DNA of 64,000 nt from positions 310,001-374,000 of the forward strand of contig NC_048557.2 in assembly GCF_902806685.2 (NCBI RefSeq). The letters are read 5' to 3'. A model generated the notes under the pieces. The model worked only from the letters and a program-made list of their open reading frames with translations, was not told where the DNA came from and ran no database searches. A program made the position numbers and the translations under genes. Shown piece after piece: positions 44,520 through 55,066 of this stretch. This DNA is from Maniola hyperantus (taxonomy: Eukaryota > Arthropoda > Insecta > Lepidoptera > Nymphalidae). Within the stretch, counting starts at the first letter, position 1, and each line of letters begins with the position of its first letter.

Positions 44520-44523
44520 TTAA

Positions 44524-44583
44524 AAATATGAATTGAATAATAATTAGTATTATAAAATACTAATTATTATTCAATTCATATTT
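44524..44583. repeat. Perfect palindrome, 28-bp arms, 4-nt loop
   Basis: Left arm 44524-44551, loop ATAA, right arm 44556-44583. Starts AAATATGAATTGAATAATAA. Confidence 0.95.
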
Positions 44584-45233
44584 ATTATACAATTAAAGAA
44601 AGAAAACTATATCAAGTGGGGTATCATATGAAAGGGCTTCCCCTGTACATTCTAAACAGATTTTTATTTATTTTTGTGCATACCTAATAGTTTTTGATTT
44701 ATCATGCAAAATGTCGAAAAAAATACCGTTCCTCCCCCCTTATATCCGAAGTTTACAAATTGAAAAATCTGAAATAATTATGGTCAACAGAAGTTTATGT
44801 CTATTTTACAGAATTTCTAACTATCATAGTTTTTGATATTAACAATTAACCTCCACAAGCAAAGTTAGTTTTGCAGTTCGTTCATAAAAGTGATTCTTAC
44901 CGTTTTACTTCTCCTGTAGTACGGAACCCTCGGTGCGCAAAGCTGACTCGCACTCGGCTGTTTTTTAAAAATTGACTTTACTATAGATAGGTAGAGATGA
45001 ATGACGTCGTAGGATGTAAGGTTTACATACTTTCGCTTACATTGTAAGCGAATAGAATCCAACGAGAAATATTGTACTGCATAAGCCGTTGAATTGTTGG
45101 AAGCAAAAAAGTTAAAAACTGGCGGCCAAAACCAGGACGTGGTGTCGAGTACGCGTTCAAACTGGAATTTTGTTTTGCGCTGTTTCAGTTTTATGCGAAA
45201 ACTCCATTGATATACAAAACTCAAGATATTATA

Positions 45234-45566
45234 CAGTGTGTAACCAGAACGCTAGCAAAAACGATCACAATCCAATATCAATAACCATTTGTTTCATTTA
45301 GTAGTTCTAGTATTTTTCAAAACAGCGTAAATATTGTTGTTGTATCTAGTGTTTTTCAAATAGCGTTCAAAACTGGGGTCAATGCCCCACCTCGACGTGG
45401 CAATGACTCCGAATGGCCTACTTACGCAACGTTCGTTGACCTCTAGCGTCAGTCAGATGTTTTATTTGTATGGGATATATTTTATCGCGGTTTTTGTGGT
45501 ATCATATCAGTAATCATCAGTACTATCGCCTGTTTTCGTTTGTGCTAGCATTCTGGTCACACTCTG
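45234..45566. mobile_element. MITE-C, full length, 333 bp, TA target
   Basis: TIRs CAGTGTGTAACCAGAACGCT and CAGAGTGTGACCAGAATGCT, TA at 45232-45233 and 45567-45568. GGGGTCAATGCCCC near the middle. Tc1/mariner-type by TSD. Confidence 0.75.
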
Positions 45567-45568
45567 TA

Positions 45569-46104
45569 TAGACCTAGAGACACCTTTTAAGGCACTTGAT
45601 TAGCGAGTAAAAAGTTGATCTAGTAACTAGAAACGAGTTGGCAAGCAACGAGAAGCGAGTTTCATAAGCTAGTCTATTACTTATATCTAATAAGAAAAAA
45701 AAATCACTACCTATCTAAAGTCGCCAATTTATCTCTATTTAATTTTGAAAAATCAAGACACTTTCAGGAATGATAATCGCCATAATAAAGATAAAACATT
45801 TTGAATAGTTTTCGTATGAGAATATAAATTTTCGACAGTCACATGTCCAAGGAACTGCGTATCTTTGGTTTTATTATGTCAACGGAAATGTCTGATATTA
45901 TTTACAGCGTTATTCGGTTCGTAAATTCATATATTTCTTGTTGGACTATTTGTGGCTGTTACTCACTAGGTCGTAAAGGATTATTTTCACGTCACATGTG
46001 AGAGGTGCTCTTACTTGAGTGGTGCACCAGAAGTGCCTACGCCTAACCAATTTTTGTAACCTTTCTTGTACGAAGAGTATTCGCCTTCGAAGTTTCCATA
46101 AAAA
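45569..46104. other. Unassigned sequence
   Basis: AACGAGTTGGCAAGCAACGA near 45630 resembles part of the GC-rich MITE-H. Otherwise nothing recognised. Confidence 0.3.
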
Positions 46105-46328
46105 TCTAAATATATAAAAGGAAAAGGTGACTGACTGAGTGACTAACCGACTGACTGATCGCACAGCTCAAACTACTGCACGGATCGGGCTGAAATTTGG
46201 CATGCAGACAGCTATTATGACGCAGGCATCCGCTAAGAAAGGATTTTTGAAAATTCAACCTCTAAGGGGGTGAAATAGGGATTCGAAATTTGTGTAGTCC
46301 GCGCGGACGAAGTCGCGAGCATAAGGTA
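46105..46328 (+). mobile_element. Hel-E Helitron
   Basis: A/TCTAAATATATAAAAGGAAA start; the terminal CTAG reads GTAG. Confidence 0.75.
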
Positions 46329-46359
46329 GTAAATAAATAAATAAATATGGGGTTTTCAT

Positions 46360-46489
46360 GCGGTTGGACAATCGCGTATCTTTTTATCCCGGAAAATCAA
46401 AGAAAGAGTTCCTTCAACTTCTTGAAGGTGTCCCTACAGGATTTTTAAAAACTTTAACCCACGCAGACAAAATCACGGGCATTAACTAG
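46360..46489 (+). mobile_element. Hel-D Helitron 3' part
   Basis: TTTTTATCCCGGAAAATCAA, a duplicated GTTCCTTCAACTTCTTGAAG-type insertion, ends GGGCATTAACTAG. Confidence 0.6.
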
Positions 46490-46621
46490 CACTTTAGATT
46501 TAGACTGATCACACTTCAGAGTACCTAAGTAGACGGCTAACTTTCTGCGTACGAAATGAACCCAAAATGCACTCAGCCTTAAGATTGCTAGTCTGGTAGC
46601 CAAAAAGGTTTAAACTCATCG

Positions 46622-46985
46622 ATATAAATGATAAGATATGCCCAAGCAAACAAAATTTTTCACGGTTTTGGAACCAAATAAATCAGCGCCACCTCTTAGA
46701 TACTAATGAACGACCCGTTTGAAATCCAGACGTCACTGAGGTTGTATTGGTGCTAAATAAACAGTTTAGGACCAATAAAATAAAATAAATAAAATAAAAA
46801 TAAAAATCTTTTTTATTCAAATTAATTTTTACAAGTAGGTACTTTTGAATAGCCGGATGCATCTACCACTGGTTCGGAATGTCTTTCCTACCGAGAAGAA
46901 CCAGCAAGAGACTCGGCGTCGTCCTAATAATGACTTTTTAGGACCAGTGAGTAGGTGCCATTTTGCTTGTTCAATGGCCCTGTCC
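46622..46985 (-). repeat. Unnamed repeat interrupted by a short retroposon
   Basis: Inverse copy of 55.75-55.89 kb: ACGGTTTTGGAACCAAATAA, TCCAGACGTCACTGAGGTTG, and beyond the insert TGCCATTTTGCTTGTTCAAT. Not coding. Confidence 0.5.
46775..46936 (-). mobile_element. Short retroposon with 10-bp TSD
   Basis: On minus: GAGTCTCTTGCTGGTTCTTC, CCGAACCAGTGGTAGATGC, then AATAAAAAAG and a (TTTTA)n-like A-rich tail. TTTAGGACCA is repeated at 46765-46774 and 46937-46946. The same sequence occurs at 40.86, 59.2 and 60.57 kb; probably a LINE 3' end moved on its own. Confidence 0.65.
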
Positions 46986-46989
46986 TTAC

Positions 46990-47485
46990 GAAGAAATATA
47001 TAAGTCAATGTAAACCTATTTTCATACAAAATATTCGACTTCATTATTTTCACAACACAAAATCTCAAAGTGAGTCAGATAATTCTCTCTTTCTGCTTTT
47101 AAAAATATTCGAATGAGAAATGCATTTGATTCAGTTTATTCCAAACAACGTTTTCAATCCCCGTAGAACTGCCAAATATAGCAACAGGGCTGGCAACAAG
47201 ACGGTTTATAAAAATTCTGCAAAATAAATTCAAGTGAGGGTAGTCATGACTTAAAACTAAAACGCCGGCGGCATTTAAATTCAGAACCGATGCCAGCATA
47301 TGCGGAAAGGGAAATAAATTGTACATTTTGTATTTTAGTCAAGAAACTGGAACCGTTTCGAAATACCTGGTCTTTGTTTACGATATTGTTTGACTTGAAT
47401 TTGATGATAGAGCATTTTCTGAACTACCTTCATTTTACATTCTTCTGATAAACTATTATAAAACTGCAGAATTAGAAGATATTTT
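46990..47485. other. Unassigned sequence
   Basis: No recognised elements. Confidence 0.3.
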
Positions 47486-47694
47486 TATTTTATTCAGATA
47501 CAAGTTAGCTCTTGACTGCAATCTGACCTGGTGGTAAGTGATCATGCAGCCTAAGATGGAAGAGGGGTAACCTGGCACACCACAGCCGAACCGCCCCGCA
47601 CACCCACACGTTGCCCGCGCATCCCGCACCGGGTTGACGCGAGGGCTGTGCAGGTCCCCACCCCGAATGCCATCTCGACCTGTCTCGTACTATA
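47486..47694 (-). mobile_element. SINE-L tail joined to GC-rich fold-back fragment
   Basis: 47486-47575 is a minus SINE-L 3' part (AGATACAAGTTAGCTCTTGA). 47583-47694 is the fold-back family (CCCGCACACCCACACG, then GCCATCTCGACCTGTCTCG) lacking its left end. Confidence 0.6.
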
Positions 47695-48861
47695 GGTACC
47701 TACTATAGGCCTACAAAGATGTCGTGATAAAAATATAACTACAAATTAACTTTAGCGTAAATTGTACGTGTTTTTAATTTTTAGTTATTATAAAAATTTA
47801 CTTAATATCTTTAGTGACTGTACATTTTGTTTATGAATGACCAAAATACTTCTTAATACATTTCTAGTGATAAGTACACAAAATAAAATCATTTTAAATA
47901 GGTATACTATCTTAACTTAAAAATCTCAACCCTTTTCTATTCCAATACAATATCACGTTTATAAAAATGTACTAGAAACTCCCCCTAACATATTATTAGG
48001 AGCCGCTATATTGAACATGACGTTATCACGGATAATGTTGTTGTTATCAATTTATTACATGACAAGAATATTCGTAAGTAGGTAACTACAATTTATTCAA
48101 TTTATTTCTCGTGAAATTGGCTCACTTATTTCAGCTAGAAATAGATACTACAAGTAGATGCTACTAATTATTGCGCTAAAAATATGGCGACTCAAAATAG
48201 ACTATCGAATAAAAGTTACCTACTTGTTCAGTAACGTTTTGTTTTAAATATTATTACAATAAAACTTAAAGTAAGCCTTATCTAATTACTATACGAATCA
48301 GGCCCAAGTGGAATGGTGCCAAGAATACTGGCTGCATTCCCACGCTGGACAGTCAGGCTGGTCCGTTGCGCAAAAATTAGCCAGCCCTTCTGTCACCAGA
48401 TAAGGGATAAAAATTCGAGACATTATTAATCGTGCTGAAATGTCTCAAAATTTTTTTTAGCACTAAGACTCCATGGTCCAAGGGTCTCCACGGCAAACGG
48501 AACAAAAATGTAACTCTCGATAAGAGACGCGTACTTGCCGATAAGAGAGGCATACTTGAAAGGTTTATAAGTAAGGGCTAATTAATTAAAAAAAGAAAAA
48601 AACCGTCTCCTGTCCTCCACAAACACTTTCACGTTTCCAATATTGTAGCCGCTCTTTCCAACACGAATGTCAATATTTATTCAACGTGTTCCAAATGTGT
48701 ACCGTCCGCAAAACAAACATTGTACTACAGAATACTTAATTGTACATTCCAGGCACAGAAGGACCACTTCGCTACGACGTTTAAATAAATAGCAACTCTT
48801 GTTACGATGCAGTAAATTGACGTTCAGCTCGCACTGCGCTGCGTGAATTGACACTACCCAC
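47695..48861. other. Unassigned; possible conserved block at 48295-48500
   Basis: AT-rich. The stretch around TGGAATGGTGCCAAGAATAC..CCACGCTGGACAGTCAGGCT looks less random and may be part of a repeat. No open frame beyond about 40 codons. Confidence 0.3.
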
Positions 48862-48970
48862 AATAATTGCGAGAGTTTTTATTTGTTGGTTTGCAACGGA
48901 GCAACGTATAGTTAAAGACTTAGAGAGTGACATAGGCTACTTTTTATTCCGGAAAATTAAAAAAAAATCC
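48862..48970 (+). mobile_element. Hel-D Helitron internal fragment
   Basis: TTTATTTGTTGGTTTGCAAC, GACATAGGCTACTTTTTATT; no termini. Confidence 0.55.
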
Positions 48971-49740
48971 TGAGGATGCTCCAGTTTTTGCTGCATGTTA
49001 GCAGTGGGAGGGCGGGCGGTGCATGTCGCATGCTGCATGTTGCACCATACAGATTCGAATTGTTTCAGCGGATTATATCAGATTAAGCTTTTGGTTCATT
49101 GTACCTAAGTATATCATGGATTTCCGCAAAGTAATACCTGCTTCTATACAACATTTTGGGGGCAATACGCAGATAAACTTTCAGCTTTTATAAAACAACG
49201 AAGGTCTGACCCTCGCGGGCTCCCTCTCTAGTACTTTACATTTGTAATATTATTAGTACACTTCATATTAATTCATCCTATCAATCTCCATAGTTCAAGT
49301 TTTTTTTTGGCAACCGTACACTCTCCCTCTAATACGCCTTTACTATCACAAAATTGTCAACACGTAAGTATACACTCGGGAAATTGTAGTATGTTTTTTC
49401 TTAAAATATTTCCTGACTAAAGAAAAGAAAACTTGAACAGAAAAATATTATTCGCTTTGCGGGAGACAAATTGATGTAATTCTCATTTTCTTTCTATTTT
49501 CAAGAGTTAAGTACTATTTTTTGCTACCCGTTACTTTTTAGGTTTATCAGTAGGTATTTCTACACTGTCAGCAGCACCTATTAGGTAATAATATTATAAC
49601 TTTATAGGTATTTTATTGTATAGGTAACCCAATAGATTATATTATAATATACACGAGTGTTGTTGTAACGTTATACCTTATACGTTATAATAATATATTA
49701 TGACGTATAACATTACAAAAAGTAACGTTAATAATAAAAA
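48971..49740. other. Unassigned; AT palindromes near 49.67 kb
   Basis: ACGTTATAATAATATATTAT and TAACGTTATACC..GACGTATAACATTAC form nested imperfect palindromes. GTGCATGTCGCATGCTGCAT near 49020 is a short GCATG repeat. Confidence 0.35.
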
Positions 49741-50003
49741 CCGGCCAAGTGCGAGTCGGACTCGCGCACGAAGGTTTCCGTACCATTATCTGTAAAAAAA
49801 GGCAAAAATCATGTCCGTTGTATGGAAGCCCCCCTAAAAATTTATTTTATTCTGTTTTTTTCGTTATAGCGATAACAGAAATACATCATCTGTGAAAATT
49901 TCAACTGTCTAACTATCACGGTTCATGAGATACAGCTTGGTGACATACGGACAGATGGATGGACAGCTGAGTCCCGTTTTACCCAGGGTACGGAACCCTA
50001 AAA
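49741..50003 (+). mobile_element. CCGG repeat, second subfamily, complete
   Basis: CCGGCCAAGTGCGAGTCGGA start, CACGGTTCATGAGATACAGC and GGTACGGAACCCTAAAA end; 263 bp with an interior different from the first subfamily. Confidence 0.7.
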
Positions 50004-50322
50004 CGCATCATTACGTTCTACATAATAGTAGATAGAGTCCCTAATAGAATAGCTTTCAAAGTGCAACGTACACAAAGTGAAGGCAATGTCGTATTTTATC
50101 GTTGCGCATTATCATACGATTTCATTTGTAACAATCCAATGAATATAAATGAATTGCGCTTTTTTCTGGAGCTCAAGAAAGTGAGCGGTTGCAATCTTTT
50201 AAGAGACCTTTTTCTGTTATCACAAAATTACTTCTGTGTGATGTGTAACAAACGACAATTTGAACATTTGAATATGGACTTTTTGACGACGTTGTTACTG
50301 GATAATATTAATTTATATTGAA
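50004..50322 (+). other. Unassigned segment with an 86-codon open frame
   Basis: The frame 50061-50321 encodes MQRTQSEGNVVFYRCALSYD and onward. I recognise no domain, and it ends at the edge of a Helitron. Chance is the likely explanation. Confidence 0.2.
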
Positions 50323-50543
50323 CTAGCTTATGCTCGCGACTTTGTCCGCGTGGACTACACAAATTTCGAACCCCTATTTTACACCTTTAGGGGTTGAATT
50401 TTCAAAAATCCTTTCTTAGCGTATGCCTACGTCATAAAAGCTATCTGCATGCCAAACAGCCCGGTCCGTCCAGTAGTTTGAGCTGTGCGTTGATAGATCG
50501 GTCAGTCAGTTAGTCAGTCACCTTTTCCTTTTATATATTTAGA
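50323..50543 (-). mobile_element. Hel-E Helitron, complete
   Basis: A/CTAGCTTATGCTCGCGACTT and TATATATTTAGA/T. Confidence 0.8.
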
Positions 50544-50644
50544 TTTTAGTTTTAGTTGTAAGAATTTTTGACATTTGTGTATTTATGAAATAAAGAAAAA
50601 TCTTAATACAAAAAAAAATTAACATTAAAAAAAAGACTTCACTT

Positions 50645-50852
50645 AGAATATATAAAAGGAAAAGGTGACTGACTGATCTATCAACGCCCAGCTCAAACTA
50701 CTGGACGGATCGGACTGAAATTTGGCATGCAGATAGCTGTCATGACGTAGGCATCCGCTTGGAGAGGATTTTTGAAAATTCGACCCCTGAGGGGGTGAAA
50801 TAGGGGTTTGAAATTTGTGTATCACGCGGACAAAGTCGCGAGCATAAGCTAG
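50645..50852 (+). mobile_element. Hel-E Helitron
   Basis: GAATATATAAAAGGAAAAGG start, ends CGAGCATAAGCTAG/T; inverted relative to its neighbour 100 bp upstream. Confidence 0.75.
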
Positions 50853-50929
50853 TATATTATAATAATAATAAAGTTTATCTTATTTTGTTACGTCTTTTTT
50901 GTTTTTATCTTTATTTTGTTTCGTCTTGT

Positions 50930-51080
50930 TGCATGACATAGCTGAAAGGGTGGCGAAGTTGAAATGGGAATAAGCAGGGCACATAGTTCAAAAACTGAGA
51001 GACGTTTGGGTCCGAAGTTTTCCGAATGGCGACCTGGGTGACTGTGACTCTCACTAGGTGGACAGACGACATCAAAGGAT
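50930..51080 (+). pseudogene. RTE LINE ORF2 C-terminal fragment
   Basis: GTTGAAATGGGAATAAGCAG..GCACATAGTTC and TAGGTGGACAGACGACATCAA correspond to the RTE KLKWEWAGHIVQ..RWTDDIK motifs, with frame breaks. It stops abruptly at 51080. Confidence 0.65.
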
Positions 51081-51139
51081 AGGGCGTCGCACGACGTCGC
51101 AACGCGACATGGTATTTAGTCGATAGTAAATCACTTATC

Positions 51140-51648
51140 CAGCGGCTTCCTGCGACTCGTCTGATGTCGTCCGTCCACCTAGTGGGGGGGTCTTCCAACA
51201 CTGCGTCTTCCGGTGCAAGGTTGCCATTCCAGCACCTTGGGACCCCAACATCTATCGGTTCTACGAACTATATGCCCTGCCCATTGCCACTTCGGCTTCG
51301 CAACCCATTGAGCTATGTCGGTTATTCTAGTTCTCCTACGGATCTTCTCATTTCTGTTTTGATCGCGTAGAGGAACTCCGCACATAGCTCTCTCCATCGC
51401 CCGCTGAGTGACTCTGAGCTTTCTTATGAGGCCCATAGTTAGCGACCATGTCTCGGATCCATATGTCATCACTGGCAACACGCACTGTTCGAAGCAGGTC
51501 TTCAAGCATTGAGGAATTTCGGAATAGAAAACAACTCGAAGCTGCCACGAGTTGCTGGAATTCAGGTGGCGCAAGACTGTGGCGTGCGGAAGTCCCTACA
51601 AGAGACCTATGTCCAGCAGTGGACGTCTATCGGTTAATGATGATGATG
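51140..51648 (-). mobile_element. RTE LINE copy with 5' inversion (twin priming)
   Basis: 51140-51560 is minus-oriented ORF2 (open over 131 codons, with IPQCLKTCFEQCVLPVMTYG, LKVTQRAMERAM-like and KPKWQWAGHIVRRTDRCWGP motifs). 51566-51648 is plus-oriented and holds the adjoining 3' end (GCGCAAGACTGTGGCG..GTCTATCGGTTAATGATGATGATG). The two parts meet at the same point of the LINE, both containing the G(C/T)(C/T)GCTGGA word. AAATCACTTATC is duplicated at 51128-51139 and 51649-51660. Confidence 0.8.
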
Positions 51649-51660
51649 AAATCACTTATC

Positions 51661-51715
51661 GGTGCGGCGCGGTGCAACGCATCAAAAACGCATCGTGTGG
51701 TCTCAGTGTAATCGT
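51661..51715. mobile_element. GC-rich MITE end
   Basis: GGTGCGGCGCGGTGCAACGC and CGCATCGTGTGGTCTCAGTG; continues left of the RTE insertion as 51081-51127. Same end type as 33.3 kb. Confidence 0.4.
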
Positions 51716-52079
51716 ACTAGTTGAAATCATGTTTCAATAAAGGAATGGTACGCTATTACAAGAGTAGCGGAGCATCGAAGCGTGTTATAATGTTACCATA
51801 CATCAAGTGGAACCGTTCCCGCGTTCCGAGATATGATAAAATGCCTCCGAAGTGTACGGAACCAAAGTTTAACCTCTGAGGAGATATTATGCTGGAGCCT
51901 GGAGCGGAGGCAAGAGGTGGATTTAAATGCGCAATTTCATACTAAAATGCGAGCTAAATTGAGTTGCTACTAAACGGGGAATATTTTTTGATATATTTCT
52001 AGTTCGAGTAGGAAAAAATTCGTTCCAGGCCCGAAATAAATGGAAAAATTAAATGCTTCTTTAATTTTTCTATTTATTG
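51716..52079. other. Unassigned sequence
   Basis: No recognised elements. Confidence 0.3.
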
Positions 52080-52180
52080 AAAACGTGCCCATTAAATGTT
52101 AGGTTAGTAAATAAAAAATAAAATTTCTTTATTGCATAGGTACATTTATAACTTATATCTAAAAAAAACTTAATTTAAGT
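52080..52180 (-). mobile_element. LINE 3' tail fragment
   Basis: AAAATTTCTTTATTGCATAG: a minus-strand CAATAAAGAAATTTTATTTT tail. Confidence 0.45.
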
Positions 52181-52234
52181 ACTTGCCGGTGCCCACTGAC
52201 ACACTAGGTAGGTACAATGTACATAGAAATATTT

Positions 52235-52372
52235 TTTTTTAATTTTTTTTATTTGTTATAGGCGCACGCTTGACCACGATCACACCTGATGGAAAGTGAT
52301 GCTGTGGCCTAAGGTGGGACGCGTTTGCCTAGAAGGTGCCTATTCACTCTTGTTTTAAAGATATTGTGGAGG
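52235..52372 (-). mobile_element. Jockey/R1-like LINE 3' tail
   Basis: GGCGCACGCTTGACCACGAT, ACACCTGATGGAAAGTGATG, CCTAGAAGGTGCCTATTCAC; variant of the tail at 43.5 kb. Confidence 0.5.
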
Positions 52373-52649
52373 CATGTATCCAGTGCCTCAGTATTGTAAA
52401 TGTTAGGTTATTACTTGCTTTAACTTTTTTAGCGAGCGAAAAATTTATAATTTCATTGGTTTAGTTTACAGAGTTTAGTTTTAATAAAATTTCTGTTTCA
52501 TTGTTTTAAAAGTAACAAAAGTTTTTTGTTTTAAATTCCAATTTTCACACCCTTTATATTTTACTGTGCGTTCAATTGATAGTGAAATTTTCTTAGCACT
52601 TTCTGGTTTCTGGTTTTTTCTTTTGATAATCAAAAATATAATTAACAAT

Positions 52650-52948
52650 TTTAGCCTAGTAGTTAAAGATTTTAGTCTCGGTACGGACTTCTAACTTTTT
52701 GGAGTTAATTGCGTTTTAAGTAATTAAATATTATTTGTTTTAGCCTTTAAAGAAAGTATCGTGAGGTAACCTGCATACTTGAAAGCTCCATAATGCTCTG
52801 AAAGGTGTGTGAAGCCACTCCGCGTTTAGATACCGTGGTCATCGATGACCGTGGTGGAGTATGGCCTAAACCCTTTTCATTCTGAGAAGAGACCTATTCT
52901 CAGTAGTGGCCCGGTGATGATGGGTTGTGTTGATAATGTTAATGATTT
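52650..52948 (+). mobile_element. SINE-R, degraded
   Basis: TTTTAGCCTAGTAGTTAAAG A box; B box decayed; TTGGAGTTAATTGCGTTTTA, and end GATGATGGGTTGTGTTGATA. Confidence 0.65.
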
Positions 52949-53261
52949 GCGCAATTATATTTTGTTGATTTCAAATATTTATGCGGAATTTTAGCAATTA
53001 AACTCAGAGCTAGAGGAATTGCAACGAGAAAACAGTTCAAAAATTCTGCATTCCAAAAATTTTGTTTCATCCACAAAATGTCAGTAGGTATTGTAAAGCG
53101 AAATCCGTATGCAGCCATAAAAATCGCCATATTCTAATATCGCGCCATAAATGTTTATGCGGTGGTCAATAGGTATTGTATAGGTACTACGTGGTGCCAT
53201 TTTTATCTGTAAGGGTGCGTATACATGCCAAACTTATGTTCAACGACTGGGCAATTTAGGA
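52949..53261. other. Unassigned sequence
   Basis: No recognised elements. Confidence 0.3.
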
Positions 53262-53520
53262 ATTTATATTTTCTAAATTATCTCTGGTCTGGTCTGGTGG
53301 AAGGCTTCGGCTGTCGCTAGTTACCACCTAAAGCCGTGCCGCCAAGTGATTTAGAGTTCCGGAACGATGCCGTGTAGAAACCGATAAGGGTTGCCTAAGG
53401 GTTTAATGAAACTGCCATACCCCTTCCAAGTTAGCCCGCTTTCATCTTAGACTGCATCATCACTTACCACCAGGTAAAATCGCAGTCAAGTGCTAAATTG
53501 TGTCAAAATACTAAAAAAAA
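53262..53520 (+). mobile_element. SINE-L, 5' truncated
   Basis: TCTGGTCTGGTCTGGTGGAA to CAGTCAAGTGCTAAATTGTG and an A-rich end, directly followed by a minisatellite. Confidence 0.7.
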
Positions 53521-53537
53521 TACTAAGTATCTCCCTT

Positions 53538-53772
53538 AGTATCATAACAAAGTCGCTTCCCATCTTCTGTCTCTCTGTACGCTTAGTATCAAAACAAAGT
53601 CGCTTCCCATCTTCTGTCTCTCTGTACGCTTAGTATCAAAACAAAGTCGCTTCCCATCTTCTGTCTCTCTGTACGCTTAGTATCAAAACAAAGTCGCTTC
53701 CCATCTTCTGTCTCTCTGTACGCTTAGTATCAAAACAAAGTCGCTTCCCATCTTCTGTCTCTCTGTACGCTT
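53538..53772. repeat. 47-bp minisatellite, 5 units
   Basis: Unit AGTATCAAAACAAAGTCGCT.. to ..CTCTGTACGCTT. Units 2-5 appear identical; unit 1 differs by CATAAC for CAAAAC. No spacers. Confidence 0.95.
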
Positions 53773-53994
53773 AGATCTTTAAAACAACTAAAACTACGCA
53801 ACAGATTTTAGTTCAGTTTTCCTTAATAAATACTAGACTACCTACTAGAGATGAGGAAGGTTTAAATATACAGTTTAATATTGTTTTGTCTTAATTTGCC
53901 GATAATTGTTCAAACCGACTGAGAGCAATCATCGAAAAGGCTGTCTGATTCTTTTGATGAAAGCCGCATAAAATCCTTTGCGTAATTCAAACGA

Positions 53995-54130
53995 TCTAAG
54001 CGTATCTAGCGAATGTCTACGTCATAATAGCTATCTGCATGCCAAATTTCAGCCCGATCCATCCGGTAGTTTGAGCTGTGCGTTAGTAGATCAGTCAGTC
54101 GGTCAGTCAGTTTTTCCTTTTGGGATATTT
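53995..54130 (-). mobile_element. Hel-E Helitron fragment
   Basis: CGAATGTCTACGTCATAATA to GTCAGTCGGTCAGTCAG; the CTAG end is missing. Confidence 0.6.
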
Positions 54131-54324
54131 CATATCCCATATTGAGTTTCATTATGGCACAATAAATATTCATAACATTTTATAGATAAAGGCACCATCC
54201 GTAACAAACGAGATAATGCGGCCACGGAAAGCCTGCACCTATTAATTTAATGTAATGGCGACTATTTATTTTAATTTTGCGAATATACTTCACGGTAATT
54301 GTGGAAAGAGCGTAATATTACACA

Positions 54325-54573
54325 CTAGCTTATGCTCGCGACGTCGTCCGCGTGGACTACATAAATTTCAAACCCCTATTTCACCCCCTTAGGGGTTGAA
54401 TTTTCAAAAATCCTTTCTTAGCGGATGCCTACGTCCTAATAGCTATCTGCATGCCAAATTTCAGCCCGATCTGACCAGTAGTTTGAGCTGTGCGTTGATA
54501 GATCAGTCAGTCAGTCAGTCATTCAGTCAGTCAGTCAGTCAGTCAGTCAGTCACCTTTTCCTTTTATATATTT
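54325..54573 (-). mobile_element. Hel-E Helitron with expanded CAGT run
   Basis: A/CTAGCTTATGCTCGCGACGT; the CAGT tetranucleotide run spans about 54503-54553 with one CATT interruption. Confidence 0.75.
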
Positions 54574-54625
54574 AAGAAGATTAAACTTTATCCACAACAC
54601 CTACTAGATATAAGCTTTTAAATAA

Positions 54626-54702
54626 AAGCCAAACCCTTCTCATTCTGAGAGAAGAACCGTGCACCGTAGTGAGCTAGCGACAAGTTGATCATGATGATGA
54701 TT
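54626..54702 (+). mobile_element. SINE-R 3' end
   Basis: CCAAACCCTTCTCATTCTGA to GTTGATCATGATGATG. Confidence 0.6.
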
Positions 54703-55066
54703 AAAAATATTTTTTTAAAAATTTTTAGGTAGGCATACACTACTATAATATATATTTTCAAAAATACTATAAAAATTCTAACTGCTCTCTAAATACAAAC
54801 ATGGCTGGAAAAAAGTTTATGACATAGTAAAATCACCAAAAAAGTTTCACGAATATGATTTTACGAGCGGAATAACGCTGTACTGTACATTGCACTTTTT
54901 GTACAGAAATAACCAAAAACATTTTTTCTGTAGTTATTTTGGACAAAGCTGTGAACGTAGTGGTGTAACGTGTTTCACAGTTTTTTAGTTTTAACTTTTA
55001 TTACAGTGTGAGTAATAAAAGTTACCTACCTACTTAGCTTACCTACTTAGTGGCTTTTATATTTTA
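54703..55066. other. Unassigned AT-rich sequence
   Basis: GCGGAATAACGCTGTA here and GCGGACCGAATAACGCTGTA near 57735 share a word, hinting at a repeat not defined here. Confidence 0.3.

Larger units (their letters stand above)
44437..44962 (-). mobile_element. CCGG repeat with two perfect palindromes
   Basis: TTAGGGTTCCGTACCCGAAG at the left and GACTCGCACTCGGCTGTTTT at the right. Relative to other copies, the region opposite the TAATAATTAGTATTTTCAA block is replaced by perfect hairpins at 44478-44519 and 44524-44583. Confidence 0.65.

Noticed and set aside
44865..45224. 119-codon open frame as a gene
   Set aside because: It overlaps the end of a CCGG repeat and shows no recognisable domain; composition explains it.
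51179..51574. 131-codon open frame as a host gene
   Set aside because: It is the C-terminal part of an RTE reverse transcriptase within an inverted LINE insertion.
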